DNA from: Clostridiales bacterium UBA7568
Lineage (GTDB): Bacteria; Bacillota; Clostridia; Oscillospirales; CAG-272
Length of the DNA stretch: 64,000 bases
Direction of reading: 5' to 3'
Assembly (NCBI GenBank): GCA_002479075.1
Contig: DLLG01000004.1
Coordinates: forward strand, 374,944 to 438,943
The position numbers and the translations under genes are program-made. This document shows positions 7,820-15,878 of the stretch, piece by piece; position 1 is the stretch's first letter; each line of letters opens with the position of its first letter. A model generated the notes under the pieces. It was not told where the DNA came from and ran no database searches. It saw only the letters and a program-made list of their open reading frames with translations.

Positions 7820-8020
7820 CTATATGTTTTCAGACTCCGTTTCAAATTGAAGCGGAGTTTTTATGTCCAATTTTCTGTGCGGACGCTCTTCATTGAAAAA
7901 ATGAATGTATTCTTTGACGACTGCTTCCAATTTAAGCGGTGCTTGATATATTGCGTGATTGCGTTCATAGTACTTTATAACGGCATCTTTGAATTCTTGC
8001 GTGTGGATTTTGGGTGACAT
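7820..8020 (-). pseudogene. Internally deleted IS3-family transposase
   Basis: A 66-residue frame that joins two transposase ends. The N terminus (MSPKIHTQEFKDAVIKYYE) resembles the start of an OrfA helix-turn-helix protein. The C terminus (YIHFFNEERPHRKL, then TPLQFE) is the end of an OrfB rve integrase core (the family pattern is Y-x-x-x-N-x-x-R-P-H-x-x-L). The DDE catalytic Asp residues and everything between are missing, so it cannot be active. The junction keeps frame, near residue 26. It is a marker of past IS activity in the tRNA-Met island. Confidence 0.65.
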
Positions 8021-8121
8021 TTTGACCTCTCGGTGATTAATATATCACACAGGAGAGATACTGTCGGTTCAGCAGTTGTAAAAAACAACTCCATAATCAA
8101 AAGAGCTTTCTGAGCCAGAAT

Positions 8122-8295
8122 ATGTACGATGCTGATCGCACCTTCATACTCTCGCAGAATTTGTGCAACAATCTGTTGCACAAATTCTATGACAGCATCG
8201 TCCGTCAAATGGTGGAATGCATCAAGGTATATGCCAATAAGTACATCGAGGTTATCTTCGGCGGCGGGTATGCGGTGGAAGAAACGGTGGAATAA
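8122..8295 (+). pseudogene. Recombinase-like C-terminal remnant
   Basis: A 57-codon open stretch with no ribosome site. Its end (MVECIKVYANKYIEVIFGG, then acidic residues and stop) resembles the C-terminal tail of large serine recombinases, which commonly read as a beta strand with V-Y-x-x-x-x-I-E-V-x-F. The upstream part is open further back, to about 8050, without a start. No catalytic domain is present. A strong terminator follows. Function lost if the assignment is right; the family call is tentative. Confidence 0.35.
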
Positions 8296-8297
8296 GT

Positions 8298-8346
8298 AAA
8301 AAAGCAACCTGTACCGACAAGATGGTCGATACAGATTGCTTTTTTC
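8298..8346 (+). terminator. Terminator
   Basis: AAAAAAGCAA ... CGAC-AAGATG-GTCG ... TTGCTTTTTT, a long imperfect hairpin with a T run. The following 8347-8612 holds no gene I can support, only a minus-strand open frame without start signals. Confidence 0.75.
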
Positions 8347-8612
8347 ATATTGGAGCGGTCCTATATAACGCAAATACTCTCCGGCAACGGTTTGGGTCTT
8401 GCCATTAAAAGATAAATTGTGGATCTGCACGGAAAAACGATTGGTATTCCCCAATCTGATAAAGAAGTATGGTTTATTAGGTGTGGTTGCCTTCGGGGGA
8501 TAATCAATATACAATATCAAAACCAGTGTAGCATATCGGCGCCTACGCTATGTTTTTCTTCGTTATATTCTTAAAATTCAGAAAACAGTCAAATTCTATT
8601 TTCGAAAATCTA

Positions 8613-8662
8613 TTGACAACCTTCATTGACGATAGTATAATAATGAATGTTCTAATATTAGA
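8613..8662 (+). promoter_or_regulatory. Promoter and palindromic operator of the marR-ABC operon
   Basis: TTGACA (8613-8618), 17 bp, TATAAT (8636-8641). The perfect palindrome TCTAATATTAGA (8651-8662) sits at the expected start point, the usual position for a MarR autorepressor site. Confidence 0.8.
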
Positions 8663-8685
8663 GTTTCTATGATTGGAGGGTGAAT

Positions 8686-9153
8686 ATGAATAATTGGAAC
8701 TTCACAGCGTCCAGGATGTTCAACAGTGCGAACCGATTTATTGAAGCGTATCATACTGCGCTTCAGCCGATCTGCAAGGATACGGGGCTACCGCCTATGG
8801 CTGTTGATATTCTGATGTTTCTTGCAAACAATCCAGACAGCAATACGGCGGGAGATATCTGCCGGTGTCGCGGACTGAAAACCGGAATCGTATCGGTACA
8901 TGTTGACCGACTTGTTAATGAGGGACTGCTTCTGCGGCAGGATATTCCGGGTGACCGGAGAAAAACACGGCTCGTCTGCACGGAAGCAGCAAACGGCGTC
9001 ATTGAAAAGGGTCGCGAGGTGCAAAAGAACTTCGCGCAAAGGCTACTCGTCGGGATGTCGGACACGGATATTGAAGTATTCCAACACTGCTTGACCGTTC
9101 TCGGCGAAAATATTGACGAGATCCGCAAAAACGGGTTTTCAACGAAAGAATAA
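8686..9153 (+). CDS. MarR-family transcriptional regulator
   Basis: 155 residues, winged helix protein. It shows the MarR layout: helices at the N terminus for dimerisation, recognition helix and wing near residues 50-95 (GDICRCRGLKTGIVSVHVDR, then QDIPGDRRKTRL, the typical D-x-R wing motif), and a C-terminal dimer helix. The start ATG 8686 has GGAGG six bases upstream, better than the GTG at 8680. It precedes two exporter half-transporters by 16 bp and probably represses all three through the palindrome at 8651; the inducer is unknown. Confidence 0.9.
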   Translation: MNNWNFTASRMFNSANRFIEAYHTALQPICKDTGLPPMAVDILMFLANNPDSNTAGDICRCRGLKTGIVSVHVDRLVNEGLLLRQDIPGDRRKTRLVCTEAANGVIEKGREVQKNFAQRLLVGMSDTDIEVFQHCLTVLGENIDEIRKNGFSTKE

Positions 9154-9169
9154 AAAATAGGAGATAACT

Positions 9170-10924
9170 ATGTTCAAGTTACTGAAAAATATGCGCCGGA
9201 AAGAAAAGATGATGGCGTTGATTTGTCTTTTATTTGTTGTGGTTCAGGTTTACTTTGACCTGCGTCTTCCGGATTATATGACCGAGCTGACTATGCTCAT
9301 CAAAACCTCCGGCACCACATCGGATATTGTGAATGTCGGGTTGAAAATGCTCGGTTGCACGATGGCGAGCGCCGTACTTGCGATCGCCTGCGGCTTTCTT
9401 GCCGCAAAGACCGCATCCGGCTTCAGCTTTGCCGTGCGAGACAAACTGTTCCGCCATGTCATTGACATCGGCAGCGAGGAAATGCAAGACTTTTCCATTC
9501 CAAGCCTGATTACCCGAACCACCAACGACATCACACAGATTCAGATGATTGTTGCAATGGGACTGCAAATGATGATAAAAGCACCCATTATGGCAGTATG
9601 GGCAATCATCAAGATTCTCGGAAAGAGCTGGGAACTTTCTGCCGTAACTGCCGCATTCGTTGTGGTGCTGTTCGTTACGGTCTTGCTGATTATGAGCACT
9701 TGTATTCCGCGTTTCCGCCTTGTGCAGAAAATGACCGATAAAATCAACCGCGTTGCCCGTGAAAACCTGACTGGCATCAATGTGGTACATGCATTCAACG
9801 CCGAAGATTTTCAGAACGAAAAGTTTGACGGTCCGAGCCGCGGCATGATGGAGCTGCAAATGAAAAACCAAAAGCTGTTTGCGCTGGTGCAGCCGACGAT
9901 GATGCTTGGAATGAACGGGCTGGCGCTGGCGATCTATTGGCTCGGTGCGGCGCTCGTGAGCAATATCGCGGTCACCGATATGAGCGCCCGGCTTACGATG
10001 TTCAGCGAAGTGTTGGTATTCAGCACCTATGCGACCTATGTTGTGATGTCGTTCATGATGCTGGCGATGATCTTCATGCTGCTGCCGCAGGCACAGGTAT
10101 CTGCGGAGCGTATCAATGAGGTGCTGAATCGCAGCGCCTCGATCCGTGAGGGCAGCATCCGAAACGGGAAAGAAACCGGAACGGTTGAATTTCGGAATGT
10201 GTCTTTTCGCTATCCCCATGCATCCGAGGATGAACTGACCGATATTGATTTTAAGGTGAACAAGGGTGAAACCTTGGCGATCATCGGTGCGACCGGCAGC
10301 GGCAAGACCACCTTGGTCAGCCTGATTCCGCGCTTTTATGACGCAACAAATGGCGAGGTGTTGGTAGACGGCGTGAATGTCAAAGACTATACATTTGACG
10401 CACTGTACGATAAGCTGGGATATGTCACGCAGAAAGCGGTTCTGTTCTCCGGGACCATACAGGATAATGTGCTTTTCGGTGAAAGTGCCGACGATGCGGA
10501 CGGGACAAGGCTGAACGACGCAATCGAGCTTTCGCAGGCAAAGGAATTCGTTGACAAATTGCCTGAAGGTACGGAATACGAGATCGCACAGCTCGGCCGC
10601 AATGTGTCCGGCGGTCAGAAACAGCGCCTTTCCATTGCCCGTGCGCTTGCACGAAAGCCCGAAATTCTGATCTTTGACGACTCGTTCTCGGCACTTGACT
10701 ATCGAACCGATGCAAAGCTGCGCGAGGGCTTGAATGAACAGCTTCACGGAACCACAAAGATCATCGTCGCTCAGCGTATCAGCACAATCCGCCACGCAGA
10801 CAGAATCATCGTTCTTGACCGCGGTGAGATGGTCGGAATGGGTACACACGAAGAACTGATGCAGAACTGCGAGGTCTACCGTGAAATCGCCACATCGCAG
10901 CTCAGCGCATCCGAGCTTGCATAA
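9170..10924 (+). CDS. ABC exporter half-transporter, degenerate-site subunit
   Basis: 584 residues: six transmembrane helices (about 1-310) and a C-terminal ATPase domain. Walker A GATGSGKTT is near residue 373, the signature is VSGGQKQR, and Walker B reads ILIFDDSFSALD. The catalytic Glu is Asp and the H-loop reads VAQRIST with Gln for His. Such losses mark the non-catalytic half of heterodimeric exporters of the BmrCD/TM287-288 kind. The partner is the next gene, 13 bp away, which keeps Glu and His. Likely exports lipophilic drugs or peptides. Controlled by the MarR gene upstream. Confidence 0.92.
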   Translation: MFKLLKNMRRKEKMMALICLLFVVVQVYFDLRLPDYMTELTMLIKTSGTTSDIVNVGLKMLGCTMASAVLAIACGFLAAKTASGFSFAVRDKLFRHVIDIGSEEMQDFSIPSLITRTTNDITQIQMIVAMGLQMMIKAPIMAVWAIIKILGKSWELSAVTAAFVVVLFVTVLLIMSTCIPRFRLVQKMTDKINRVARENLTGINVVHAFNAEDFQNEKFDGPSRGMMELQMKNQKLFALVQPTMMLGMNGLALAIYWLGAALVSNIAVTDMSARLTMFSEVLVFSTYATYVVMSFMMLAMIFMLLPQAQVSAERINEVLNRSASIREGSIRNGKETGTVEFRNVSFRYPHASEDELTDIDFKVNKGETLAIIGATGSGKTTLVSLIPRFYDATNGEVLVDGVNVKDYTFDALYDKLGYVTQKAVLFSGTIQDNVLFGESADDADGTRLNDAIELSQAKEFVDKLPEGTEYEIAQLGRNVSGGQKQRLSIARALARKPEILIFDDSFSALDYRTDAKLREGLNEQLHGTTKIIVAQRISTIRHADRIIVLDRGEMVGMGTHEELMQNCEVYREIATSQLSASELA

Positions 10925-10937
10925 GGAGGGATGAAAA

Positions 10938-12716
10938 ATGAAGAAAAAAGACAATCAAAAAGGCATCCGTTCCGCCATTCCGAGAATATCCGGCTATTTG
11001 CGTTCCAGCATGGGAATCATTATCGTCGCCTTAATCCTTGCGGCACTCAGTGCCGTTATGACAATCATCGGTCCTGATAAGATCGGTCGGATTGCAACGC
11101 TGATGTCGGATGGTATTACCGGCAGTATCGACCTTGCGGCAATCGCAAAAATCGGTATTTCTCTTGCAGTCATCTATATACTCAGCGCACTTTTCAGCTT
11201 TATTCAGCACTACACGATGTCTGTCGTCACTCTGAAAATGTCCTACCGTATGCGCGGCGAGCTGTCTGAGAAGATCAACAAAGTACCGCAGAAGTATTTC
11301 AACACCACCTCGCAGGGTGACATTCTCAGCCGCATCACAAACGATGTGTCCACTTTGCAGCAGGGGCTGACGAACAGTATGCCGACGATCATCAGCGCCG
11401 CAACGCAGTTTGTCGGCTGTCTGATCATGATGTTCGTCACCGAATGGCGGCTTGCCCTCATTTCCATCGGCGTGACCGTTATCGGTATGTTCCTGACAGT
11501 GCTTATCATGTCGAGATCACAGCGTTTCTTCGCAGCGCGGCAAAAGAGCCTTGGTGCGCTGAACGGGTATGTGGAGGAAATGTATTCCGGTCATGAGGTT
11601 GTGCGGATCAGCCGTGCCGAGCGTAAGGTCTGTGCAAAGTTTGACACGCTCAATGCCGCGGTATACGACGCAAACTGGAAGTCGCAGTTTCTCTCCGGCA
11701 TGATGCAGCCGCTCATGAACATTATCGGCAACATTGCCTATGTCGCTGTCTGCGTCTTCGGTTCGGTTCTTGCCATAAACGGCACGATTGAGTTCGGCGT
11801 GATCGTTTCCTTCATCCTCTATGTTCGCCTGTTTACCTCGCCGCTGACGCAAATTGCTCAGGGCATGACCAATATGCAGACAGCATCTGCCTCCGCACAC
11901 CGCATTTTCGACTTTCTTGAAAGCGAAGAAATGCCCGATGAAAGAGGGAAAACGACCGCTCTTACCGATGTTCACGGCACGGTCAGCTTTGAGCACGTCC
12001 GCTTCAGCTACCCCGATACGCCCGATAAGATAATTATCAAGGATTTCTCCGCCAATGTGCATCCCGGTCAGAAGGTTGCTATCGTCGGCCCGACCGGTGC
12101 CGGAAAAACAACGATGGTCAACCTGCTGATGCGCTTCTTTGAGATCAACAGCGGAACAATCAAAATTGACGGTGTTCCGATCTCCGAAATGAGCCGTGAA
12201 AATGTGCATAAGTTGTTCAGCATGGTTTTGCAGGACACATGGCTCTTTGAGGGAACGGTCAGAGAAAACCTCGTCTATAACATGGAGGGTATTACCGACG
12301 CGCAGCTTGAAGAAGTCTGCCGAGCCTGCGGACTGGACAAATTCATTCACACGCTGCCGCAGGGTTTTGACACCGTTCTTTCTGAAAGCGCTAGCATCTC
12401 CGCCGGACAAAAGCAGCTTCTCACCATCGCCCGCGCTATGTTACAGAATGCGCCGATGCTCATTCTTGACGAAGCCACTTCTTCGGTCGATACCCGTACC
12501 GAGCTTCTGATCCAGCGGGCAATGGATGAACTCACGAAAGGGCGCACAAGCTTTGTGATCGCACACCGCCTTTCCACCATCAAAAACGCCGACCTGATTC
12601 TTGTTATGTGCGACGGTGATGTGATCGAGAGCGGAACGCACGAGGAACTGATGCGGCGCGGCGGATTCTACGCCGATCTTTACAACAGCCAGTTTGAGGA
12701 TAAAATTGCTTCGTAA
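10938..12716 (+). CDS. ABC exporter half-transporter, catalytic subunit
   Basis: 592 residues: transmembrane domain (about 1-325) followed by ATPase. Walker A GPTGAGKTT, Walker B LILDEATSSVD with Glu, and H-loop IAHRLST are intact. Its signature is ISAGQKQL, a departure from LSGGQ that pairs with the degenerate site of the partner. So one normal and one degenerate ATP site are expected in the heterodimer. GGAGGGATGAAAA precedes the start. It is last gene of the marR operon, with a hairpin at 12748 downstream. Confidence 0.92.
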   Translation: MKKKDNQKGIRSAIPRISGYLRSSMGIIIVALILAALSAVMTIIGPDKIGRIATLMSDGITGSIDLAAIAKIGISLAVIYILSALFSFIQHYTMSVVTLKMSYRMRGELSEKINKVPQKYFNTTSQGDILSRITNDVSTLQQGLTNSMPTIISAATQFVGCLIMMFVTEWRLALISIGVTVIGMFLTVLIMSRSQRFFAARQKSLGALNGYVEEMYSGHEVVRISRAERKVCAKFDTLNAAVYDANWKSQFLSGMMQPLMNIIGNIAYVAVCVFGSVLAINGTIEFGVIVSFILYVRLFTSPLTQIAQGMTNMQTASASAHRIFDFLESEEMPDERGKTTALTDVHGTVSFEHVRFSYPDTPDKIIIKDFSANVHPGQKVAIVGPTGAGKTTMVNLLMRFFEINSGTIKIDGVPISEMSRENVHKLFSMVLQDTWLFEGTVRENLVYNMEGITDAQLEEVCRACGLDKFIHTLPQGFDTVLSESASISAGQKQLLTIARAMLQNAPMLILDEATSSVDTRTELLIQRAMDELTKGRTSFVIAHRLSTIKNADLILVMCDGDVIESGTHEELMRRGGFYADLYNSQFEDKIAS

Positions 12717-12992
12717 AATCGAATTGAAACACAGTCAAGGCGACATAGGCTCACAGATGCTCCCTGTGAGTCTAACGAAAAAAACAAGCGTTGAGACCGA
12801 CGCAAACCTTGGATATCGGCACTTGCTTTTTCCTTTTGTTCAAAGGAAGTTGAGATATCTTTTTCGGTTGACTGCGTTTTTCCGCCTTTCTTATTTCTGC
12901 CGATCAAAATCAGTGAAAAAAGTATCAAAAAGCACCGAAATCCCTTATATCATAAGGATTTTCAGGTGATATCTTTTTCAGCGGTGCGATAC
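12717..12992. other. Gene-free stretch after the exporter operon
   Basis: No believable gene. It holds the hairpin CTCACAG (12750-12756)/CTGTGAG (12764-12770), a possible weak terminator. It ends with a GATATCTTTTTCAG block (12968-12981) that recurs at 15602-15615 ahead of R2 copy b, so this flank also belongs to the repeat families. Confidence 0.6.
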
Positions 12993-13139
12993 AAACAAAG
13001 CAAAAAACAGCCCGTCGGGCTGTTTTTTGTTTTCTTTACCGCAAAGAAAAGGGATTTGAACGGGCTCGGTAGTGAATGAGGCGCCTGTGGCGTGTCAGAG
13101 CCGAGCCTGACTGAGCGGCGGCGAGCCGCGAGAATTCAA
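12993..13139 (+). repeat. Structured repeat R1, copy b
   Basis: About 95 percent identical to 7593-7734. P1 GGCTCGG (13063-13069)/CCGAGCC (13101-13107). In the inner stem the two changes C to T keep a G-U pair. The closing stem is weakened because TTCAAATCCC has become TTCAACCCC. Confidence 0.85.
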
Positions 13140-13169
13140 CCCCTTTTCAAATTTTAACTTGTTACATAT

Positions 13170-13345
13170 GTGCTTCTGTTTTGCGTGCGATGGGTATGAA
13201 TGCACAAAGACAGGGTTATGAGCCCGAAGGGCGAGTAACTCGGAGGGGGAGGCGGTAGTGAATGACAGCCTTGGAGGGCTGTCAGAGCCGCCGAACCGAC
13301 CGCAGCATTTTCCTATGCAGAGAAAATGCAAGAACGTGAGGTTCA
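13170..13345 (+). repeat. Structured repeat R2, copy a
   Basis: The first 140 bp match 15652-15795. It contains GGGTTATGAGCCCGA (13213-13227), the exact reverse complement of the tRNA-Met anticodon arm. Next comes P1 GGCGG (13251-13255)/CCGCC (13288-13292) with loop TAGTGAA/GAG, and P2 TGACAGCC (13263-13270)/GGCTGTCA (13277-13284). A hairpin GCATTTTC/GAAAATGC follows, then CGTGAGGTTCAAATCC (near 13335), which is identical to the tRNA-Met T arm including its extra A. Confidence 0.82.
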
Positions 13346-13440
13346 AATCCTTCTCGCCTGCGGGCTCGGTCACCGTACTGCTCTAAAGTGCCAAAGGGCA
13401 CTTTATTCACCACCGTACGGCCGTTCCGCCTTGCTCCACT

Positions 13441-13453
13441 ACCTCCGCAACCA
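13441..13453 (+). repeat. Partial copy of the tRNA-Met 3' end
   Basis: ACCTCCGCAACCA is identical to the end of tRNA-Met (7580-7592) and lies next to a terminator, as the original does. It is a candidate right boundary of an island inserted at the tRNA. Confidence 0.6.
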
Positions 13454-13490
13454 AAAAATCCTCACTCATATGAGTGAGGATTTTTTTATT
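13453..13490 (+). terminator. Terminator
   Basis: AAAATCCTCACTCA paired with TGAGTGAGGATTTTTTT, an almost perfect hairpin with a T run right after the tRNA 3'-end copy. Confidence 0.8.
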
Positions 13491-13561
13491 ACTCTTTGTT
13501 TTTCGCTCCTTTTAGCGCCCGTTTTTCTGAGGCGGAAAGTGCGATGATTTTACGCACCTTT

Positions 13562-14578
13562 TCATCGTTCTCCTTTAATAAAATTGGCAAAGTTGGAAAT
13601 CAGCTCGCTTGGAAAATCAACTTGAGTATATATTGACGCAGGGTCTGTGGTGTCGATCCTATATCCGAAATGACTTATATCGTCGTATACACATATGGAT
13701 ACGTTTGCTGAATCAGAGAAAAGCACTTGCCACAGCTCAATATCTTCATCGAAGGATTGCTTGTCAGATTTACTGTTAATGATAAGTGTTTTTATATTAG
13801 CGTCAGCAATGTTTTTGGCGGTATCCATTTGATTATAGGACACCCAATAATAATCGCTTGCGCTGTAATAGTAGTATCCTTTTGTAGAGATAGCTGTTAC
13901 ATTTTTAGCGGCTGTTGCATAAGCGATATAGGACTCTTTATTGGCAGGATCAAGCGCAGAATATTGATTGCAAGCGATATCTGCAAGATGCCGTGCAGAG
14001 CTGTTGAATAGAATGATTCCGTTAATGTCTTCGATGCTTGCAGCAAGCTCGGCAGCAATCTGTCCTCCAAGGCTGTGACCGAGTAAATACAATCCCGAAA
14101 CATTTTGTGATTTCAAGTATTCAACGGCGATATTACAATCATCGAGATACTCTTCTTCGATGCCGCACTTTATATCGAATTCGGCAGTATAGCTGAAGGT
14201 TCTTTTGTCAACTCGCAGAGAATTGATGCCTTCTTTAGCCAGCCCATCGGCAATATCCTTAAACGGCTTCAATACGCCGAGAGTTTCATCATAATCATTT
14301 GGACCGGAGCCCGCAATTAAAAGCACCGCAGGATGCACATTTCCGTCGTTAATATAGGTATAAGCAGCGTTTAACTTATAGCCGTCACTTTTTAAAACAA
14401 ATTTCTTTTCTTCAATACTGTTGCTTTGGGGGGGAGTACCTTGATCGGGAATATTTGTTGATTTATCTGCGCTCGACTCGGTATTATCACTTGTTTCTTT
14501 CGTATCGGGCACTTCTGTATTGCATCCGGACAGAACAAAGATACACAAAAGTAAGATAATAGCTATGAATTTTTTCAT
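13562..14578 (-). CDS. Secreted lipoprotein alpha/beta hydrolase
   Basis: 338 residues. Lipoprotein signal (MKKFIAIILLLCIFVLSGC, Cys19) and a Ser/Thr/Asp-rich linker to about residue 55 precede an alpha/beta hydrolase fold. Landmarks are the oxyanion strand LLIAGSGPNDYDE, the nucleophile elbow GHSLGGQ, and a late His in DDISHFGYR. Probably an extracellular esterase or acyl hydrolase; the substrate is unknown. The ATG at 14576-14578 fits GAGGTGAG better than the GTG three codons earlier. It follows the MerR gene by five bases, so the two are one operon. Confidence 0.85.
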   Translation of the reverse strand: MKKFIAIILLLCIFVLSGCNTEVPDTKETSDNTESSADKSTNIPDQGTPPQSNSIEEKKFVLKSDGYKLNAAYTYINDGNVHPAVLLIAGSGPNDYDETLGVLKPFKDIADGLAKEGINSLRVDKRTFSYTAEFDIKCGIEEEYLDDCNIAVEYLKSQNVSGLYLLGHSLGGQIAAELAASIEDINGIILFNSSARHLADIACNQYSALDPANKESYIAYATAAKNVTAISTKGYYYYSASDYYWVSYNQMDTAKNIADANIKTLIINSKSDKQSFDEDIELWQVLFSDSANVSICVYDDISHFGYRIDTTDPASIYTQVDFPSELISNFANFIKGER

Positions 14579-14583
14579 TCGTC

Positions 14584-15285
14584 TCACCTCGTATTCAAGT
14601 CATAATATCCAAGCCAAAGTCCGTCAATTTTCCCACCGTGGAATACGTATGTGATTTTAAGACCAAGTTTTGAATATCTGACAAAGCAATATAATTTGTT
14701 TGAAAATCTATCATCCGCAACTGTTCTGTCAACCGAAAGATATTCACCAAGTGGGGCTAATGTATCCTTACGCACTACAATATATACATCTTTCGGCATA
14801 TATTCTGCCAAGTGAGGACTTAAATACTCGTAGAGAGTATCGGTAGCTCCGCTTAAAATAGCGTCTGTGCAAATTCGCGCGATTTCTTTTTCTTCGGTAT
14901 TCATTACGGAAGAAAGTTGCCAATCCTCAGCAAAGATGTCTTTACCGGATTCAAGCGCGGATAAAGCTTCATTCAAGAGGTTGATTTCGCGTATGCGAGA
15001 TTCAATAGAGGCGTATATTTCCGCACGTTTGGAAAGGACTGCATCTTTCAAATCTATTCCTTTGGTTTGCAACTCTGCAATTGCCTTTACGGATAGTCCC
15101 AATGTACGAAGAACAAGAACATTTTTAATACGAGAAATTTGTTTTTCGGTATATTGTCGGCGAGATGAGATCCCAACGGTCGTACTTTGAATGATACCTT
15201 TTTCTTCATAAAAGCGAAGTGTTCTTGATGTGGTGTCAAGCATCTTGCAAACTTCTGTAATATCGTATAGAGATTTTTGATACAT
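14584..15285 (-). CDS. MerR-family transcriptional activator
   Basis: 233 residues. The N-terminal winged helix fits MerR: YDITEVCKMLDTTSRTLRFY, then EEKGII and the wing RRQYTEKQISRIKNVLVLR. A helical dimer segment lies at about 75-115 and the C-terminal effector domain of about 110 residues has no recognised fold. It binds no obvious metal (no Cys pair), so a small organic effector is likely. Its own promoter has the over-long spacer that MerR proteins act on, and the lipoprotein hydrolase is cotranscribed downstream. Confidence 0.9.
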   Translation of the reverse strand: MYQKSLYDITEVCKMLDTTSRTLRFYEEKGIIQSTTVGISSRRQYTEKQISRIKNVLVLRTLGLSVKAIAELQTKGIDLKDAVLSKRAEIYASIESRIREINLLNEALSALESGKDIFAEDWQLSSVMNTEEKEIARICTDAILSGATDTLYEYLSPHLAEYMPKDVYIVVRKDTLAPLGEYLSVDRTVADDRFSNKLYCFVRYSKLGLKITYVFHGGKIDGLWLGYYDLNTR

Positions 15286-15302
15286 ATCCTCACCCCCTCT
15301 GT

Positions 15303-15336
15303 ATTATATCACTTGACGCAGCGTCAATGTCAAGTG
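15303..15336 (-). promoter_or_regulatory. MerR-type promoter with 19-bp spacer and nested palindromes
   Basis: Minus strand -35 TTGACA (15328-15333) and -10 TATAAT (15303-15308) are both perfect but separated by 19 bp. The spacer contains the palindrome TTGACGCAGCGTCAA (15313-15327), and CACTTGAC/GTCAAGTG (15311-15318/15329-15336) encloses it. MerR activators untwist such promoters. Confidence 0.88.
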
Positions 15337-15651
15337 AAAATATTACTTTAATAGAGCTTTCAAGTATAGAAAAACTATTGACAATACCGAACCTTCGCTA
15401 AAATGAAAAAATAGTAAGCCGGCGCCTGCTTCCGGTACTATTATATCACAAAGTAGGGAGGCATTCCTGGGATATATGAGATTAACTGCTGGCTAAAAAA
15501 CATAGCAAAAGGACAATTGACGCCGTGGATAAAGCGTGCGAGGGCTGTGTAGCGAACCTAAAAATGGCAGGTATTCGGTAATGCCTTCCGGATTTGAAAG
15601 CGATATCTTTTTCAGTAGCGCGATTCAAACAAAAGCACCGTCGAAAGGGAG
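15337..15651. other. Gene-free stretch with repeat flank
   Basis: No gene seen. It has an inverted repeat ATAGTA..CCGG / CCGG..TACTAT near 15410-15445, the GATATCTTTTTCAG block shared with 12968, and the hairpin AAAAGCACC/GGTGCTTTT (about 15631-15660) that leads into R2 copy b. Confidence 0.55.
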
Positions 15652-15795
15652 GTGCTTTTGTTTTGCGTGCGAGAGGGTATGAATGCACAAAGACAGGGTT
15701 ATGAGCCCGAATGGCGAGTAACTCGGAGGGGGAGGCGGTAGTGAATGACAGCCTTGGAGGGCTGTCAGAGCCGCCGAACCGACTGCAGCATTTTT
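15652..15795 (+). repeat. Structured repeat R2, copy b
   Basis: Close match to 13170-13312. It has the antisense tRNA-Met anticodon arm GGGTTATGAGCCCGA (15696-15710), P1 GGCGG (15734-15738)/CCGCC (15771-15775), and the same P2. It ends eleven bases before the tetR promoter. Confidence 0.82.
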
Positions 15796-15805
15796 CTCAA
15801 ATCTC

Positions 15806-15834
15806 TTGACAAACGAACGGTAGGTAGGTATAAT
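15806..15834 (+). promoter_or_regulatory. Promoter/operator of the tetR-led operon
   Basis: TTGACA (15806-15811), spacer AACGAACGGTAGGTAGG, TATAAT (15829-15834). The spacer element recurs with one change in a promoter at 30108-30136, so both may answer to the same TetR protein. Confidence 0.85.
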
Positions 15835-15878
15835 ATATAGATGAGTGATGCTCAATAAACTATTTTGGAGATTGTGCT

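Noticed and set aside
7975..8520. 181-codon minus-strand frame
   Set aside because: No ribosome site, runs over a terminator and the recombinase-like remnant, no family recognised.
9230..10954. 574-codon minus-strand frame opposite the first ABC exporter
   Set aside because: His/Cys/Arg-rich shadow sequence with no motif; the plus strand has all ABC motifs.
13095..13373. Minus-strand frame inside repeats R1/R2, and a like frame at 15625-15855
   Set aside because: They are readings of structured repeats; frame is not kept where copies differ.
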